Source: Pseudomonas graminis
Lineage (GTDB): Bacteria; Pseudomonadota; Gammaproteobacteria; Pseudomonadales; Pseudomonadaceae
Reading direction: 5' to 3'
DNA: 64,000 bases
Assembly: GCF_001705435.1 (NCBI RefSeq)
Contig: NZ_MDEN01000063.1
Span: 248,001-312,000 of the forward strand
The notes under the pieces are model-generated. The model was given only the letters and a program-made list of their open reading frames with translations. It did no database searches and was not told the origin of the DNA. The position numbers and the translations under genes are program-made. Shown piece after piece: positions 8,203 to 17,741 of the stretch (its first letter is position 1; each line of letters begins with the position of its first letter).

Positions 8203-9219
8203 ATGACACGTATTGGTTCCCGCTCCACCGGTCGTCCCACCCTCAACGAAGTCGCCAAACTGGCCGCCGTCTCGCCGATTACCGCGTCCCGGGCCTTGCG
8301 TGGCGTGGCCACTGTGGCGCCGGAGCTGGTGGAAAAAGTCCGCGCTGCTGCGCTGAGTCTAGGCTATGTCACCAATCCTGCCGCCCGGGCGCTGGCGTCT
8401 TCGCACAGTCAGTCGGTGGTGGTGCTGGTGCCGTCGCTGTCCAACCAGTTGTTCATCGAAACCCTTGAGGCGATTCAAACGGTTCTGCGCCCGCGCGGGC
8501 TGGAAGTGGTGATCGGTAATTATCACTACTCGCCTATAGAAGAAGAGAACCTGCTGCGCAGTCATCTGTCCCACCGGCCGCGGGGGATTCTGCTGACAGG
8601 GTTTGATCGCAGCGTGGCGGCGCAGCAGTTGCTGGCGTCCAGTGGCGTGCCCTGCGTGCACATGATGGAGCTGGACCCGACCCGTGCCGAGCCCTGCGTG
8701 GGGTTTTCCCAGCAACAGGCGGGTGCCGAGGCGGCGCGGCATCTGTTGAGTCGTGGCCGGCGGCGGCTGGCCTATGTGTCGGCGCAGCTTGATCCACGGG
8801 TGATTCAACGGGGCGTCGGCTTTCGCGGCGCATTGGAGCAGGAAGGGCTGTATGACGAAGCGCTGCAATTGGCGTCGCCGCTGCCGTCGTCCATCGGTTT
8901 GGGGAGTGAGTTGTTCGCCCGTTTGATGGAAACCCATCCGGACGTCGACGGGGTGTTTTTCTGCAATGACGACCTGGCCCAGGGTGCATCGCTGGAAGCC
9001 CTGCGGCGGGGCATTCGTATTCCGGAGCAGGTGTCGCTGATCGGCTTCAACGACCTGCCGGGCTCGGCGCACATGGTGCCGCGCCTGACCTCCATCCGCA
9101 CCCCGCGCGAACAGGTCGGCCAGCGCGCCGCGCAGTTACTGCTCGGCTTGCTGGACGGCACGGTTCAAGAGGCACAGGTGGATCTGGGGTTTGAACTGGT
9201 GGTGCGGGAGAGCACGTAG
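8203..9219 (+). CDS. gntR: LacI-family transcriptional regulator of gluconate genes
   Basis: The 338-residue protein has an N-terminal LacI helix-turn-helix at about residues 12-34 (PTLNEVAKLAAVSPITASRALRG), a hinge (NPAARALAS) and a periplasmic-binding-protein-like effector domain. The conserved closing segment is VSLIGFNDLPGSAHMVPRLTSIRTP. Its position divergent from gntK, and the shared palindromes before gntR, gntK and gntP, support a role as gluconate- or 6-phosphogluconate-responsive repressor. The ATG at 8203 has a poor ribosome site, but no better in-frame start precedes the DNA-binding domain. Confidence 0.93.
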   Translation: MTRIGSRSTGRPTLNEVAKLAAVSPITASRALRGVATVAPELVEKVRAAALSLGYVTNPAARALASSHSQSVVVLVPSLSNQLFIETLEAIQTVLRPRGLEVVIGNYHYSPIEEENLLRSHLSHRPRGILLTGFDRSVAAQQLLASSGVPCVHMMELDPTRAEPCVGFSQQQAGAEAARHLLSRGRRRLAYVSAQLDPRVIQRGVGFRGALEQEGLYDEALQLASPLPSSIGLGSELFARLMETHPDVDGVFFCNDDLAQGASLEALRRGIRIPEQVSLIGFNDLPGSAHMVPRLTSIRTPREQVGQRAAQLLLGLLDGTVQEAQVDLGFELVVREST

Positions 9220-9237
9220 CTCCCTCGCACCCTTGGA

Positions 9238-11415
9238 TCAATGCTCCTTCTTGAATGCGAGGCGGAACTCATGCAGCAGCGGTTCGGTGTAGCCGCTCGG
9301 CTGTTCGCGGCCTTTGAACACCAGCGCGCTGGCGGCCTGGAAGGCCACTGACTTCTCGAAATTGCCGGCCATTGGCGTGTAGGCCGAGTCACCGGCGTTT
9401 TGCCGGTCGACCACCTTGGCCATACGTTTCAATGCATCTTTCACGTAGTCCTCGGAGACCACGCCGTGGCGCAGCCAGTTGGCGATGTGCTGGCTGGAAA
9501 TACGCAGCGTCGCGCGGTCTTCCATCAGGCCGACGTTGTGGATGTCCGGCACCTTCGAACAGCCAACGCCTTGCTCCACCCAGCGCACCACATAACCCAG
9601 CAGCCCTTGGGCATTGTTTTCAACTTCCTCGCGAATCTGATCCTCGTTCCACTCCGCCTTTTCGACGGCCGGAATGCTCAGCAGGTCCAGCAGAATGTCT
9701 TCGCTGATGCTGTCCAGGTCGACCTGTTCCAGCTCCTGCTGCACCGCTTTCACGTCCACTTTGTGGTAGTGCAGCGCGTGCAAGGTGGCCGCCGTTGGCG
9801 AAGGCACCCACGCGGTGGTCGCGCCGGATTTCGGGTGCGCGATCTTCTGCTCCAGCATGTCGGCCATCAGGTCCGGCATTGCCCACATGCCCTTGCCGAT
9901 CTGCGCACGGCCGCGCAGTCCGCAGGCCAGGCCGACCAGCACGTTATTGCGCTCATACGCTTTGATCCACGGCGTGGCTTTCATGTCGCCCTTGCGCAGC
10001 ATCGGCCCGGCTTCCATCGAGCTGTGCATCTCGTCGCCAGTGCGGTCGAGGAAGCCGGTGTTGATGAATGCCACCCGCGACGATGCCGCTTCGATGCACG
10101 CCTTGAGGTTGACGCTGGTGCGCCGCTCTTCGTCCATGATCCCCATCTTCAAGGTGTTACGCGGGATCTTCAGCGCGTCTTCGATGCGACTGAACAGCGT
10201 GTTGGCAAACGCCACTTCGTCCGGGCCGTGCATCTTCGGTTTGACGATGTAGACGCTGCCGGCGCGGGAGTTGGTGCGGTTATGCAAGTCATGCAAGGCG
10301 ATCAGGCTGGTGATGACACCGTCGAGAATGCCTTCGGGGATTTCCTTGTTGCCGTCGTAGAGGATCGCCGGGTTGGTCATCAGGTGGCCAACGTTGCGGA
10401 TGAACAGCAGCGAGCGCCCGTGCAGGGTGATCGCGCTGCCGTCGGCGGCCGTGTACTGGCGGTCGGCGTTCAGGCGACGGGTGATGGTTTTGCCGTTCTT
10501 GACCAGCGCTTCGGTCAGGTCGCCTTTCATCAGGCCCAGCCAGTTGCGGTAGATCACCAGCTTGTCGTCGGCATCGACGGCGGCGACCGAGTCTTCGCAG
10601 TCGATGATGGTCGACAGGGCGGCTTCCAGCAGCAGGTCCTTGATCCCGGCCGGGTCAGTGGCGCCGATGGGGCTGGCCGGGTCGATCTGGATTTCGATGT
10701 GCAGGCCGTTGTTCTTCAGCAGGATCGCATTCGGCTGGCGCGGCTCGCCCTGATAGCCGACGTATTTCTCGGGCTGGGCAAGGCGCGACGGGCTGCCGTC
10801 GGCGAGGGTGACCAGCAATTCGCCGCTGTCCACCGCGTAGGCCTTCGCGCCGACGTGGGAACCGGTGGCCAGGGGCGCGGCTTCATCGAGCAGGGCGCGG
10901 GCGAAGGCGATGACTTTCTCGCCCCGCAGCGGGTTGTAACCGGCTTTGATCTCGGCGCCGTTCGCCGAGGAAATGGTATCGGTGCCGTACAGCGCGTCGT
11001 ACAGCGAACCCCAGCGCGCATTGGCGGCATTAAGGGCGTAACGGGCGTTGGCAGCGGGCACCACCAATTGCGGGCCAGCCTGTTCGCTGACTTCGATATC
11101 CACCTTGTTGGTGGACACCTGGACCTGCGCCGGTACCTGCTTGAGGTAGCCGATGCTGTCGAGGAAGGCGATGTATGCCGGCATGTCGTTGACCGGGCCG
11201 GGGTTGGATTTGTGCCACTTATCCAGCTGAGCCTGTAGGCGGTCGCGCTCTTTCAGCAGTTCGCGGTTGACCGGGGCGAGGTCGTGGACCAGCGAGTCGA
11301 AATCGGCCCAGAACAGCTCCGGGGTCAGGCCTGTCCCGGGAATCACTTCCTCGTCGACAAAGCGCTTGAGGTTGGCCGCCACTTTAAGGTTGTGGCAATT
11401 GACGAACTCGGTCAT
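9238..11415 (-). CDS. glcB: Malate synthase G
   Basis: The 725-residue protein has the full length of the G isoform and its signature stretches: [42 protein letters not shown] and [20 protein letters not shown]. It condenses glyoxylate with acetyl-CoA to malate in the cytoplasm. The start at 11415 follows GGAGACCGAG; the upstream ATG at 11430 is less well placed. It is the last gene of the glcDEFG-glcB cluster, 57 bases after glcG. It therefore consumes the glyoxylate made by the glycolate oxidase encoded upstream. It is convergent with gntR. Confidence 0.96.
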   Translation of the reverse strand: MTEFVNCHNLKVAANLKRFVDEEVIPGTGLTPELFWADFDSLVHDLAPVNRELLKERDRLQAQLDKWHKSNPGPVNDMPAYIAFLDSIGYLKQVPAQVQVSTNKVDIEVSEQAGPQLVVPAANARYALNAANARWGSLYDALYGTDTISSANGAEIKAGYNPLRGEKVIAFARALLDEAAPLATGSHVGAKAYAVDSGELLVTLADGSPSRLAQPEKYVGYQGEPRQPNAILLKNNGLHIEIQIDPASPIGATDPAGIKDLLLEAALSTIIDCEDSVAAVDADDKLVIYRNWLGLMKGDLTEALVKNGKTITRRLNADRQYTAADGSAITLHGRSLLFIRNVGHLMTNPAILYDGNKEIPEGILDGVITSLIALHDLHNRTNSRAGSVYIVKPKMHGPDEVAFANTLFSRIEDALKIPRNTLKMGIMDEERRTSVNLKACIEAASSRVAFINTGFLDRTGDEMHSSMEAGPMLRKGDMKATPWIKAYERNNVLVGLACGLRGRAQIGKGMWAMPDLMADMLEQKIAHPKSGATTAWVPSPTAATLHALHYHKVDVKAVQQELEQVDLDSISEDILLDLLSIPAVEKAEWNEDQIREEVENNAQGLLGYVVRWVEQGVGCSKVPDIHNVGLMEDRATLRISSQHIANWLRHGVVSEDYVKDALKRMAKVVDRQNAGDSAYTPMAGNFEKSVAFQAASALVFKGREQPSGYTEPLLHEFRLAFKKEH

Positions 11416-11472
11416 CTCGGTCTCCATCATGAATTGGGTTTGCAGCGTTGCGGCAGGCGGTCGCGGCGGGCG

Positions 11473-11880
11473 TTATTGCGCGCTCACCGCCGCCACCCCT
11501 GCCTTGGCCACTTGCGCATCCTGGTCGGCTTTGACGCCGGACACACCTACCGCGCCGATAGTCTCTCCGTCGATGATCACCGGCACGCCGCCTTCCAGCG
11601 ACGTCAGCAGTGGCGCGGTGACGAAGGCGGTACGCCCGCCGTTGACCATTTCCTCGTACCCCTTGGATTCACGACGACCCAACGCCGAGGTGCGCGCTTT
11701 TTCGATGGCGATGTACCCGCCAATCGGCGCGCAGCCGTCCAGGCGCTCGAAGCCCAGCAGGTGACCACCGTCGTCCGTCACGGCGATGGACACGGCCCAG
11801 CCGTTGTTCTGCGCCTCGGTGCGTGCCGCGGCGAGGATCTGGGTGACTTCGGTCTGGGTCAGTACGGATTTGGTTTTCAT
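11473..11880 (-). CDS. glcG: GlcG/HbpS-like DUF336 protein
   Basis: The 135-residue protein matches the GlcG family: an N-terminal helix LTQTEVTQILAAARTEAQNNG, then VSIAVTDDGGHLLGFERLDG, and a C-terminal GGVPVIIDGETIGAVGVSG motif. Members bind haem or small ligands, but the role in glycolate use is not established. AGGAGAACTGC precedes the ATG at 11880. It lies between glcF and glcB in the operon, which supports the name. Confidence 0.9.
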   Translation of the reverse strand: MKTKSVLTQTEVTQILAAARTEAQNNGWAVSIAVTDDGGHLLGFERLDGCAPIGGYIAIEKARTSALGRRESKGYEEMVNGGRTAFVTAPLLTSLEGGVPVIIDGETIGAVGVSGVKADQDAQVAKAGVAAVSAQ

Positions 11881-11945
11881 GCAGTTCTCCTGAAGGCAAA
11901 GGGTGTCATGAGTGTGCGTCTGATACGGAGCCAGGGCGCCTGCAA

Positions 11946-13169
11946 TCAACTTGGAGGCAAGGCGTCCTCGATGAGTTCGATCCAGTGTTTGACCGGCGTG
12001 CGGTTGGCGCTGGCCAAGTGCGTCTGACAGCCAATGTTGGCCGTCGCGATCACGTCCGGGTTGCCGCTTTCCAGCGCGTTCATTTTGTTGTCACGCAGCT
12101 GTTTCGCCAGCACGGGCTGGGTCACCGAATAGGTGCCGGCCGAGCCGCAGCATAAGTGACTGTCGGGCACCGGTGTGAGGTTGAAGCCCAATCGGGTCAA
12201 CACCGACTCAACGGCGCCGCCGAGTTTCTGCGCATGCTGCAGCGTACACGGGCAATGGAACGCCAGGGTCTGGCGCGTGCAACCGCCGAGCTGTTCAAGG
12301 GGTTCGGCGCGCAGCACCTCAACCAGGTCCAAGGTGCGTTCGCTGATGGCCGCCGCTTTTTGCGCGTAAGCCGGGTCATTGCGCAGCAGGTGGCCGTAAT
12401 CCTTGACGAAGGCGCCGCAACCGCTGGCGGTCTGCACGATGGCCTCGGCACCGGCCTGAATGCTTGGCCACCACGCATCGATGTTCCGCCGTGCGCGCTG
12501 CAAGCCTTGTTCCTGCGCATTCAAGTGGTAATCCACGGCGCCGCAACAACCGGCCTGGGCAATGGATGTGACGCTGATGCCCAGTCGGTCGAGCACCCTT
12601 GCGGTGGCGGCGTTGGTGTTGGGCGACAAGCCGGGTTGCACGCAGCCTTCGAGGATGAGCATCTGCCGCGCGTGCTGCCGGGTCGGCCGGGGCATGGCGG
12701 GGCGGATGTTGCCCGGCAGCTTGGTCTTCAATGCGCCGGGCAGCAGGGGCCTGAAGGAATTGCCCAACTGGGTCAGGGATTTGAACAGGCCGGCGTTTGG
12801 TACCACAGCCCGCAGGCTGTCCCGCAGCAGGCGCTGGCCGAGGGGGCGCGGCACGGCGGCGTCGACCACTTCCCGGCCGATGTCCAGCAGGTTGTGGTAA
12901 TCGACGCCGGAGGGGCAGGTGGTTTCACAGTTGCGGCAGGACAGGCAACGATCCAGGTGCAACTGGGTTTTCTCGGTGACTTCCTTGCCTTCCAGCACTT
13001 GCTTGATCAGGTAAATGCGCCCGCGCGGTCCATCCAGCTCATCCCCGAGCAACTGATAGGTCGGGCAGGTGGCGTTGCAGAAACCGCAGTGCACGCAGCT
13101 GCGCAAAATGCTTTCTGCTTCCTCGCCACGGGGCAGGCTTTTGGCGTGTTCGCTCAGGGTCGTCTGCAT
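11946..13169 (-). CDS. glcF: Glycolate oxidase iron-sulfur subunit
   Basis: The 407-residue protein has two CxxCxxCxxxCP [4Fe-4S] clusters near the N-terminus (C25/C28/C31/C35 and C75/C78/C81/C85). Two CCG-type motifs follow further on (AGCCGAVDYHL and HLCCGSAGTY), typical of the heterodisulfide-reductase-like electron-transfer domain. It passes electrons from the flavin subunits to the membrane quinone pool. The start at 13169 is 3 bases after the glcE stop, so the two are translationally linked. Confidence 0.95.
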   Translation of the reverse strand: MQTTLSEHAKSLPRGEEAESILRSCVHCGFCNATCPTYQLLGDELDGPRGRIYLIKQVLEGKEVTEKTQLHLDRCLSCRNCETTCPSGVDYHNLLDIGREVVDAAVPRPLGQRLLRDSLRAVVPNAGLFKSLTQLGNSFRPLLPGALKTKLPGNIRPAMPRPTRQHARQMLILEGCVQPGLSPNTNAATARVLDRLGISVTSIAQAGCCGAVDYHLNAQEQGLQRARRNIDAWWPSIQAGAEAIVQTASGCGAFVKDYGHLLRNDPAYAQKAAAISERTLDLVEVLRAEPLEQLGGCTRQTLAFHCPCTLQHAQKLGGAVESVLTRLGFNLTPVPDSHLCCGSAGTYSVTQPVLAKQLRDNKMNALESGNPDVIATANIGCQTHLASANRTPVKHWIELIEDALPPS

Positions 13170-13172
13170 GGT

Positions 13173-14285
13173 TCAGATCTCCGCGTACATTCGGCCCGGA
13201 TTGAAAACTCCGTGCGGATCAAGTTGCGCCTTGAGCTGGCGGTGGTAGCGCAGCAAGGGCGTGGCCAACGGCTGAAAAGGGCTGTCCTCGACGCCGTGGC
13301 TGAAGCAGGTGGCGTGACCGCCTGCAGCGCTGACGATCCGCCGAATCTCGCTGCCGCTGGCGTCGGATTTCAACCAGCGTTGCGCACCGGCCCAGTCGAT
13401 CAATTGATCCCCCGGCAGGTCCAGCGCCGCCGTGCTGACGGGCAATGACAGGCGCCACAGCGGCCGCCCATCGGTGAAGAACTCCAGGCGATGTTCGTTG
13501 AGCGCGCGCCAGTAAGCCGGGTCGATGGATTCGCCGCCGAGGCGGTCATGGGCCGCCGCGACCGAACCTTCGCCGCCTTCAAGACGCAAGCGCAGCACGC
13601 GGCCGTCGTGGCTGGCGGCGCTGATGGGCAGCGGTTCCTGACCCCATTGCGCCAGGCGGGCGAGGGCGGTGGCGCTGTCCATCTCCAGTGCGATGCTGGT
13701 GCACAGCCGCGGTTTGGGCAGGACTTTCAATGAGACTTCGGTGATCAGGCCCAGACAGCCAAAACTGCCCGCCATCAAGCGTGACAGATCGTAACCGGCG
13801 ACGTTTTTCATCACCTCGCCGCCGAAGCGCAGATGCTTGCCAAGACCGGTGATCACTCGCGTGCCCAGGACGAAATCCCGCACCGAGCCTGACCACGGCC
13901 GGCGCGGCCCGGATAAACCCGCTGCAACCATCCCGCCCACGGTCCCGTCGCCTGCGCCGCTAGCGCCTGCATCACCATGGCCATAGCTGGGCGGCTCGCA
14001 GGGCAGCATCTGACCGGCGTCTTCCAGTGCGGCATTCAGCACCGACAACGGCGTCCCGGCGCGGGCGGTGATCACCAGTTCGGTAGGATCGTAAGTGACG
14101 ACGCCACTGTGGATGCGCGTATCCAGCACTTCCCCGGCCACCTCACGACCCAGGAATACCTTGCTGTTGGCGCCTTGAATGCGCAGCGGCAGGGCGGACT
14201 GAATCGCCTGATTGACCTGTTCCAGCAGTGCGTCGCTCGCATCGCGCTCCTGGGCCACGAAGGCTGGCTGACGTTGGGCATCCAT
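13173..14285 (-). CDS. glcE: Glycolate oxidase FAD-binding subunit GlcE
   Basis: The 370-residue protein has a FAD_binding_4 (PCMH-like) fold: TARAGTPLSVLNAALEDAGQMLPCEPP, then GMVAAGLSGPRRPWSGSVRD, then GKHLRFGGEVMKNVAGYDLSRL. It is shorter than GlcD and forms the catalytic complex with GlcD and GlcF. Its ATG overlaps the glcD stop in a TGATG arrangement at 14285, indicating translational coupling. Confidence 0.95.
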   Translation of the reverse strand: MDAQRQPAFVAQERDASDALLEQVNQAIQSALPLRIQGANSKVFLGREVAGEVLDTRIHSGVVTYDPTELVITARAGTPLSVLNAALEDAGQMLPCEPPSYGHGDAGASGAGDGTVGGMVAAGLSGPRRPWSGSVRDFVLGTRVITGLGKHLRFGGEVMKNVAGYDLSRLMAGSFGCLGLITEVSLKVLPKPRLCTSIALEMDSATALARLAQWGQEPLPISAASHDGRVLRLRLEGGEGSVAAAHDRLGGESIDPAYWRALNEHRLEFFTDGRPLWRLSLPVSTAALDLPGDQLIDWAGAQRWLKSDASGSEIRRIVSAAGGHATCFSHGVEDSPFQPLATPLLRYHRQLKAQLDPHGVFNPGRMYAEI

Positions 14286-15784
14286 CAGAAACGCTCCAGT
14301 TCAGGGAAGGGCAGCTTGCCCATGTGCACGTGCATGGCACCGAATTCGGCGCAGCGGTGCAGGGTGGGGATGTTCTTGCCGGGGTTGAGGGTGCCGGCCG
14401 GATCGAACGCGGCTTTTACCGCGTGAAACAACATCAGCTCGTCACTGTTGAATTGCGCGCACATCTGATTGATCTTCTCGCGGCCCACGCCGTGCTCGCC
14501 GGTGATGCTGCCGCCGACTTTCACGCACAGCTCCAGAATCTTTCCGCCCAATGCCTCTGCGCGGTCCAGTTCACCGGGTTGGTTGGCATCGAAGAGGATC
14601 AACGGGTGCATATTGCCGTCGCCGGCGTGGAAAACGTTGGCGACGCGCAGGCCGTATTCTTCCGACAGTGCGGAAATCCCCTTCAACACGCCGGGCAATT
14701 CCCGACGCGGGATGGTGCCGTCCATGCAGTAGTAATCCGGCGACAGCCGACCGACTGCCGGGAAAGCGTTCTTGCGCCCGGCCCAGAAACGCACACGTTC
14801 GGCTTCATCCTTTGCCTGGCGGATCTCGGTGGCGCCGGCGTTTTCCAGCACGGCGCGAACCCGGTCGCAATCGGCGTGAACATCCGCTTCCACGCCATCG
14901 AGTTCACACAGCAGAATGGCTTCGGCGTCGACCGGGTAGCCGGCGTGGATGAAGTCTTCAGCGGCGCGAATAGCGAGGTTGTCCATCATTTCCAGGCCGC
15001 CGGGGATGATGCCTTCGGCGATGATGTCACCCACTGCGCGCCCGGCTTTTTCCACCGAGTCAAAGGCGGCCAGCAGCACCCGCGCCACTTGGGGTTTTGG
15101 CAGCAGTTTGACGGTGACTTCGGTGATCACGCCGAGCATGCCTTCGGAACCGGTGAACAGCGCCAGCAAGTCGAAGCCCGGTGAATCCAGGGCGTCGGAG
15201 CCCAACACCATGTGCTCGCCCTCGACCGTGAGGATGTCGACCTTGAGCAGGTTGTGCACGGTCAGGCCGTATTTCAGGCAATGCACGCCGCCGGCGTTTT
15301 CCGCGACGTTGCCGCCGATGGAGCAGGCAATCTGCGAAGAGGGATCAGGCGCGTAATAGAGGTCGTAGGGCGCGGCGGCCTGGGAGATGGCCAGGTTGCG
15401 CACGCCGGGCTGCACGCGGGCATAGCGCCCGGCAGGGTCGATGTGCAGGATTTTATTGAAGCGCGCCATCACCAGCAGCACGCCTTTTTCCAGGGGCAGG
15501 GCGCCGCCGGACAGTCCGGTCCCGGCACCGCGCGCCACCACCGGCACGCCGCGCTCGTGGCAGACCTTCAGCAGCGTCTGCACCTGCTCGATGCGCTGGG
15601 GCAGCACCACCAGCATCGGCGTCGTGCGGTACGCGGAGAGGCCGTCGCATTCGTACGGGCGCAGTTCTTCCTCGCGGTGGAGGATGTCCAGATCAGGCAG
15701 GCGGGTTTGCAGCGCGTGCAGCAACAGTTGTTTGTCGATGACCGGCAGAACGCCGTCGACACGTTCGTCGTACAGGATATTCAT
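14285..15784 (-). CDS. glcD: Glycolate oxidase catalytic subunit GlcD
   Basis: The 499-residue protein has a PCMH-type FAD-binding domain (VVARGAGTGLSGGALP at about 95-110, GGNVAENAGGVHCLKYG) and a FAD-oxidase C domain (VFHAGDGNMHPLI, GGSITGEHGVGREK). It oxidises glycolate, and possibly D-lactate, to the 2-oxo acid. It is the first gene of the operon. Its leader contains a small perfect hairpin GGGTT/AACCC just before the start codon and a 17-base palindrome at 15823-15839. Divergent glcC and two GlcC-type operators lie upstream. Confidence 0.96.
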   Translation of the reverse strand: MNILYDERVDGVLPVIDKQLLLHALQTRLPDLDILHREEELRPYECDGLSAYRTTPMLVVLPQRIEQVQTLLKVCHERGVPVVARGAGTGLSGGALPLEKGVLLVMARFNKILHIDPAGRYARVQPGVRNLAISQAAAPYDLYYAPDPSSQIACSIGGNVAENAGGVHCLKYGLTVHNLLKVDILTVEGEHMVLGSDALDSPGFDLLALFTGSEGMLGVITEVTVKLLPKPQVARVLLAAFDSVEKAGRAVGDIIAEGIIPGGLEMMDNLAIRAAEDFIHAGYPVDAEAILLCELDGVEADVHADCDRVRAVLENAGATEIRQAKDEAERVRFWAGRKNAFPAVGRLSPDYYCMDGTIPRRELPGVLKGISALSEEYGLRVANVFHAGDGNMHPLILFDANQPGELDRAEALGGKILELCVKVGGSITGEHGVGREKINQMCAQFNSDELMLFHAVKAAFDPAGTLNPGKNIPTLHRCAEFGAMHVHMGKLPFPELERF

Positions 15785-15822
15785 GATGGGTTCGCAACCC
15801 TGTCTTGTTTTTATTGGAGGCC

Positions 15823-15839
15823 CGTTCCGTGACGGAACG
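15823..15839. promoter_or_regulatory. Perfect 8+1+8 palindrome in the glcD leader
   Basis: CGTTCCGT-G-ACGGAACG lies 38 bases before the glcD start. It differs from the TGGT-N3-ACCA sites, so it may be a second regulator's site or an RNA hairpin. Confidence 0.45.
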
Positions 15840-15897
15840 TGAATGGCTGGCTTGCATCATTGGCTCAGCGGGGCTTAGTGTCTACCGGGTGGAGCGG

Positions 15898-15908
15898 TGG
15901 TCGAACCA
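15898..15908. promoter_or_regulatory. Putative GlcC operator, glcD-proximal
   Basis: TGGTCGAACCA fits the TGGT-N3-ACCA half-site pattern of FCD-type GntR regulators such as PdhR, LldR and GlcC. Confidence 0.68.
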
Positions 15909-16004
15909 GTTTATTGAAGAGAGGTGATGAAATTTTCGGCCAATTGCCTTTTTTATCAGTGAGATAGCTCGGCGCGCGGTATTCGTTATTTTTAGGGTTG
16001 CCCG

Positions 16005-16015
16005 TGGTCATACCA
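16005..16015. promoter_or_regulatory. Putative GlcC operator, glcC-proximal
   Basis: TGGTCATACCA is a second perfect TGGT-N3-ACCA site, 107 bases from the first and 52 bases before the glcC start. Confidence 0.7.
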
Positions 16016-16067
16016 GTGCTCAGTGTGTCTGGCCTAGTCTTTTAAAGCACTCAAGGAAGTCCGAACC

Positions 16068-16841
16068 ATGCCAACCACTCAAGCCCAACGCCCGCAGCAG
16101 GTCGCCGATGTGGTCAGCGAGCGCATTGAGCGGCTGATTGTCGACGGAGTGCTTAAAGTCGGTCAGCTGTTGCCTTCCGAACGGCGGCTGACCGAAAAGC
16201 TCGGTGTGTCGCGCACCGCCCTGCGCGAGGGCCTGCAGCTGCTGCGCGCCAGGGGCATCATCGAAACCCGCCAGGGCAAGGGCTCGTTCGTCGCACAGAT
16301 GGGCGGGCTCGGGCTGACTGCCAATTCGCCGCTGATGCACTTGTTCGCCTCCCAGCCGCGCACGCTGTATGACCTGTTCGAAGTGCGCAGCCTGCTGGAA
16401 GGGGAGTCCGCGCGGCTGGCGGCGCTGCGCGGCACTGACGCGGATTTTGTGCTGATCACCCGCGCCTACGACGCACTGGTCGCCGGCCACGATCACCCCT
16501 TGCCCGCGTCCGAACATGCGCGGCTCGACCATGCGTTTCACCTGGCCATCTGCGAAGCGTCCCACAACCCGGTGCTGGTGCAGACCCTGCGTTCGTTGAC
16601 GGATCTGCTGCTGAACACGGTGTTCGCCTCGGTCAACAACCTCTATCACCGTGACGCCCAGAAGCGGCAGATCGATCGCCATCACGCTCGGCTTTATAAC
16701 GCCGTGACCGGTCGTTTGCCTGAGCAGGCGCGCAAAGCGGCCGTGGCGCATATCCAGAACATCTGCGACAACCTGCGGGAGATCGAAAGCGAGGAGCAAC
16801 GGCTGGTGCGCGCCACCCTGCGACTGGAGGGCTGGGCCTGA
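16068..16841 (+). CDS. glcC: GntR/FCD-family regulator of glycolate use
   Basis: The 257-residue protein has an N-terminal GntR winged helix at about residues 35-75 (LPSERRLTEKLGVSRTALRE followed by the wing GKGSFV). An all-helical FCD ligand domain follows, with its metal-binding pattern (DHAFHLAICEASHNPV, DRHHARLYNAV). Position divergent from glcD and the FadR-like C-terminal domain identify it as GlcC, the glycolate-responsive activator. Two TGGT-N3-ACCA sites lie in the shared intergenic region. Confidence 0.94.
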   Translation: MPTTQAQRPQQVADVVSERIERLIVDGVLKVGQLLPSERRLTEKLGVSRTALREGLQLLRARGIIETRQGKGSFVAQMGGLGLTANSPLMHLFASQPRTLYDLFEVRSLLEGESARLAALRGTDADFVLITRAYDALVAGHDHPLPASEHARLDHAFHLAICEASHNPVLVQTLRSLTDLLLNTVFASVNNLYHRDAQKRQIDRHHARLYNAVTGRLPEQARKAAVAHIQNICDNLREIESEEQRLVRATLRLEGWA

Positions 16842-16902
16842 GCCACGCGGGAGGTTTACGCGTGTGGACCTTGGCTTGACACCCAACCCGTATTGCCGCA
16901 GC

Positions 16903-16927
16903 TTACGCATTGCGTAAGTCGCTTACG
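16903..16927 (+). promoter_or_regulatory. Putative HmgR operator in front of maiA-hpd
   Basis: The pattern TTACG-N5-CGTAA-N5-TTACG is seen: a perfect 15-base palindrome, TTACGCATTGCGTAA, plus a direct TTACG exactly 20 bases from its start. The hmgA promoter carries the same arrangement at 20110-20134. Confidence 0.72.
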
Positions 16928-16966
16928 CCGTAGTGAAAACCAAAACAACAATAACAGGCCATTCCC

Positions 16967-17599
16967 GTGGATCTTTTCACCTACTACCGATCGACCTCGA
17001 GCTACCGGGTGCGCATTGCCCTGGCGCTGAAAGGTCTCGCGTTCAACCCACTGCCGGTCAACCTGATCCGCGACGGCGGCGAACACCACACGCCCGATTA
17101 TCTGGCGATCAACCCCCAGGGCCGCGTCCCCTCTTTAAGGCTGGACGACGGCGAGGTGATCATCCAGTCCATGGCGATCATCGAATACCTCGAAGAATTA
17201 TCCCCTGAACCTGCATTGCTCCCCGACGCGCTGCTCGACCGCGCGCGCCATCGGCAGGTCGCCGCCCTGATCGGCTGCGACATCCACCCGCTGCACAACG
17301 TCGCGGTGCTCAATCGCCTGCGCGGCATGGGCCACGACGAAGGGGACGTGACGGCGTGGATCGGCCACTGGATCGGCGAAGGTTTCGCCGCAGTGGAGGC
17401 CCTGATTGGCGACACTGAGTTTTGCTTTGGCGCGGTTGGCCTGGCCGATGTGTACCTGTTGCCCCAGGTGTATGCGGCAAGGCGCTTCAACGTGGACATG
17501 ACCCCGTATCCACGCATTTGCCGGGTCGAAGCGCTGGCGTTGCAGCATCCGGCATTTCAGGCCGCCCATCCCGATGCGCAATCGGACACGCCGGAGTAA
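16967..17599 (+). CDS. maiA: Maleylacetoacetate isomerase (zeta-class GST)
   Basis: The 210-residue protein starts with GTG and has the zeta-GST glutathione-site motif STSSYRVRIAL at residues 9-19. The conserved NPQGRVPSL, the QSMAIIEYLEE thioredoxin-fold motif and CDIHPLHNVAVLNRL follow. It isomerises maleylacetoacetate to fumarylacetoacetate with glutathione. In the Pseudomonas arrangement I know, it follows fahA. Here it lies upstream of hpd, separated from hmgA-fahA by about 2.5 kb. The operator-like sequence upstream links it to the same regulon. The ribosome site is weak. Confidence 0.93.
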   Translation: MDLFTYYRSTSSYRVRIALALKGLAFNPLPVNLIRDGGEHHTPDYLAINPQGRVPSLRLDDGEVIIQSMAIIEYLEELSPEPALLPDALLDRARHRQVAALIGCDIHPLHNVAVLNRLRGMGHDEGDVTAWIGHWIGEGFAAVEALIGDTEFCFGAVGLADVYLLPQVYAARRFNVDMTPYPRICRVEALALQHPAFQAAHPDAQSDTPE

Positions 17600-17741
17600 T
17601 CTTTCCCCCATGAAAAGCTTCGGTCTGCAACTCATCTTCGGCGACTTTCTCGCCCGCAGCGTGCGGGGGATTTCCTGCGCGCCACCCGCTGAATCGTGAT
17701 TCGAGCCGCTGTGCCTCTCACTCTTTAGCAGGAGCAAGACC

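Noticed and set aside
9400..11238. 612-codon frame antisense to glcB, and similar long antisense frames opposite M20 peptidase (3139-4464), mfd (46382-48418) and the SNF2 gene (43384-45279)
   Set aside because: Antisense shadows caused by high GC at third codon positions; low-complexity His/Arg/Gln-rich products.
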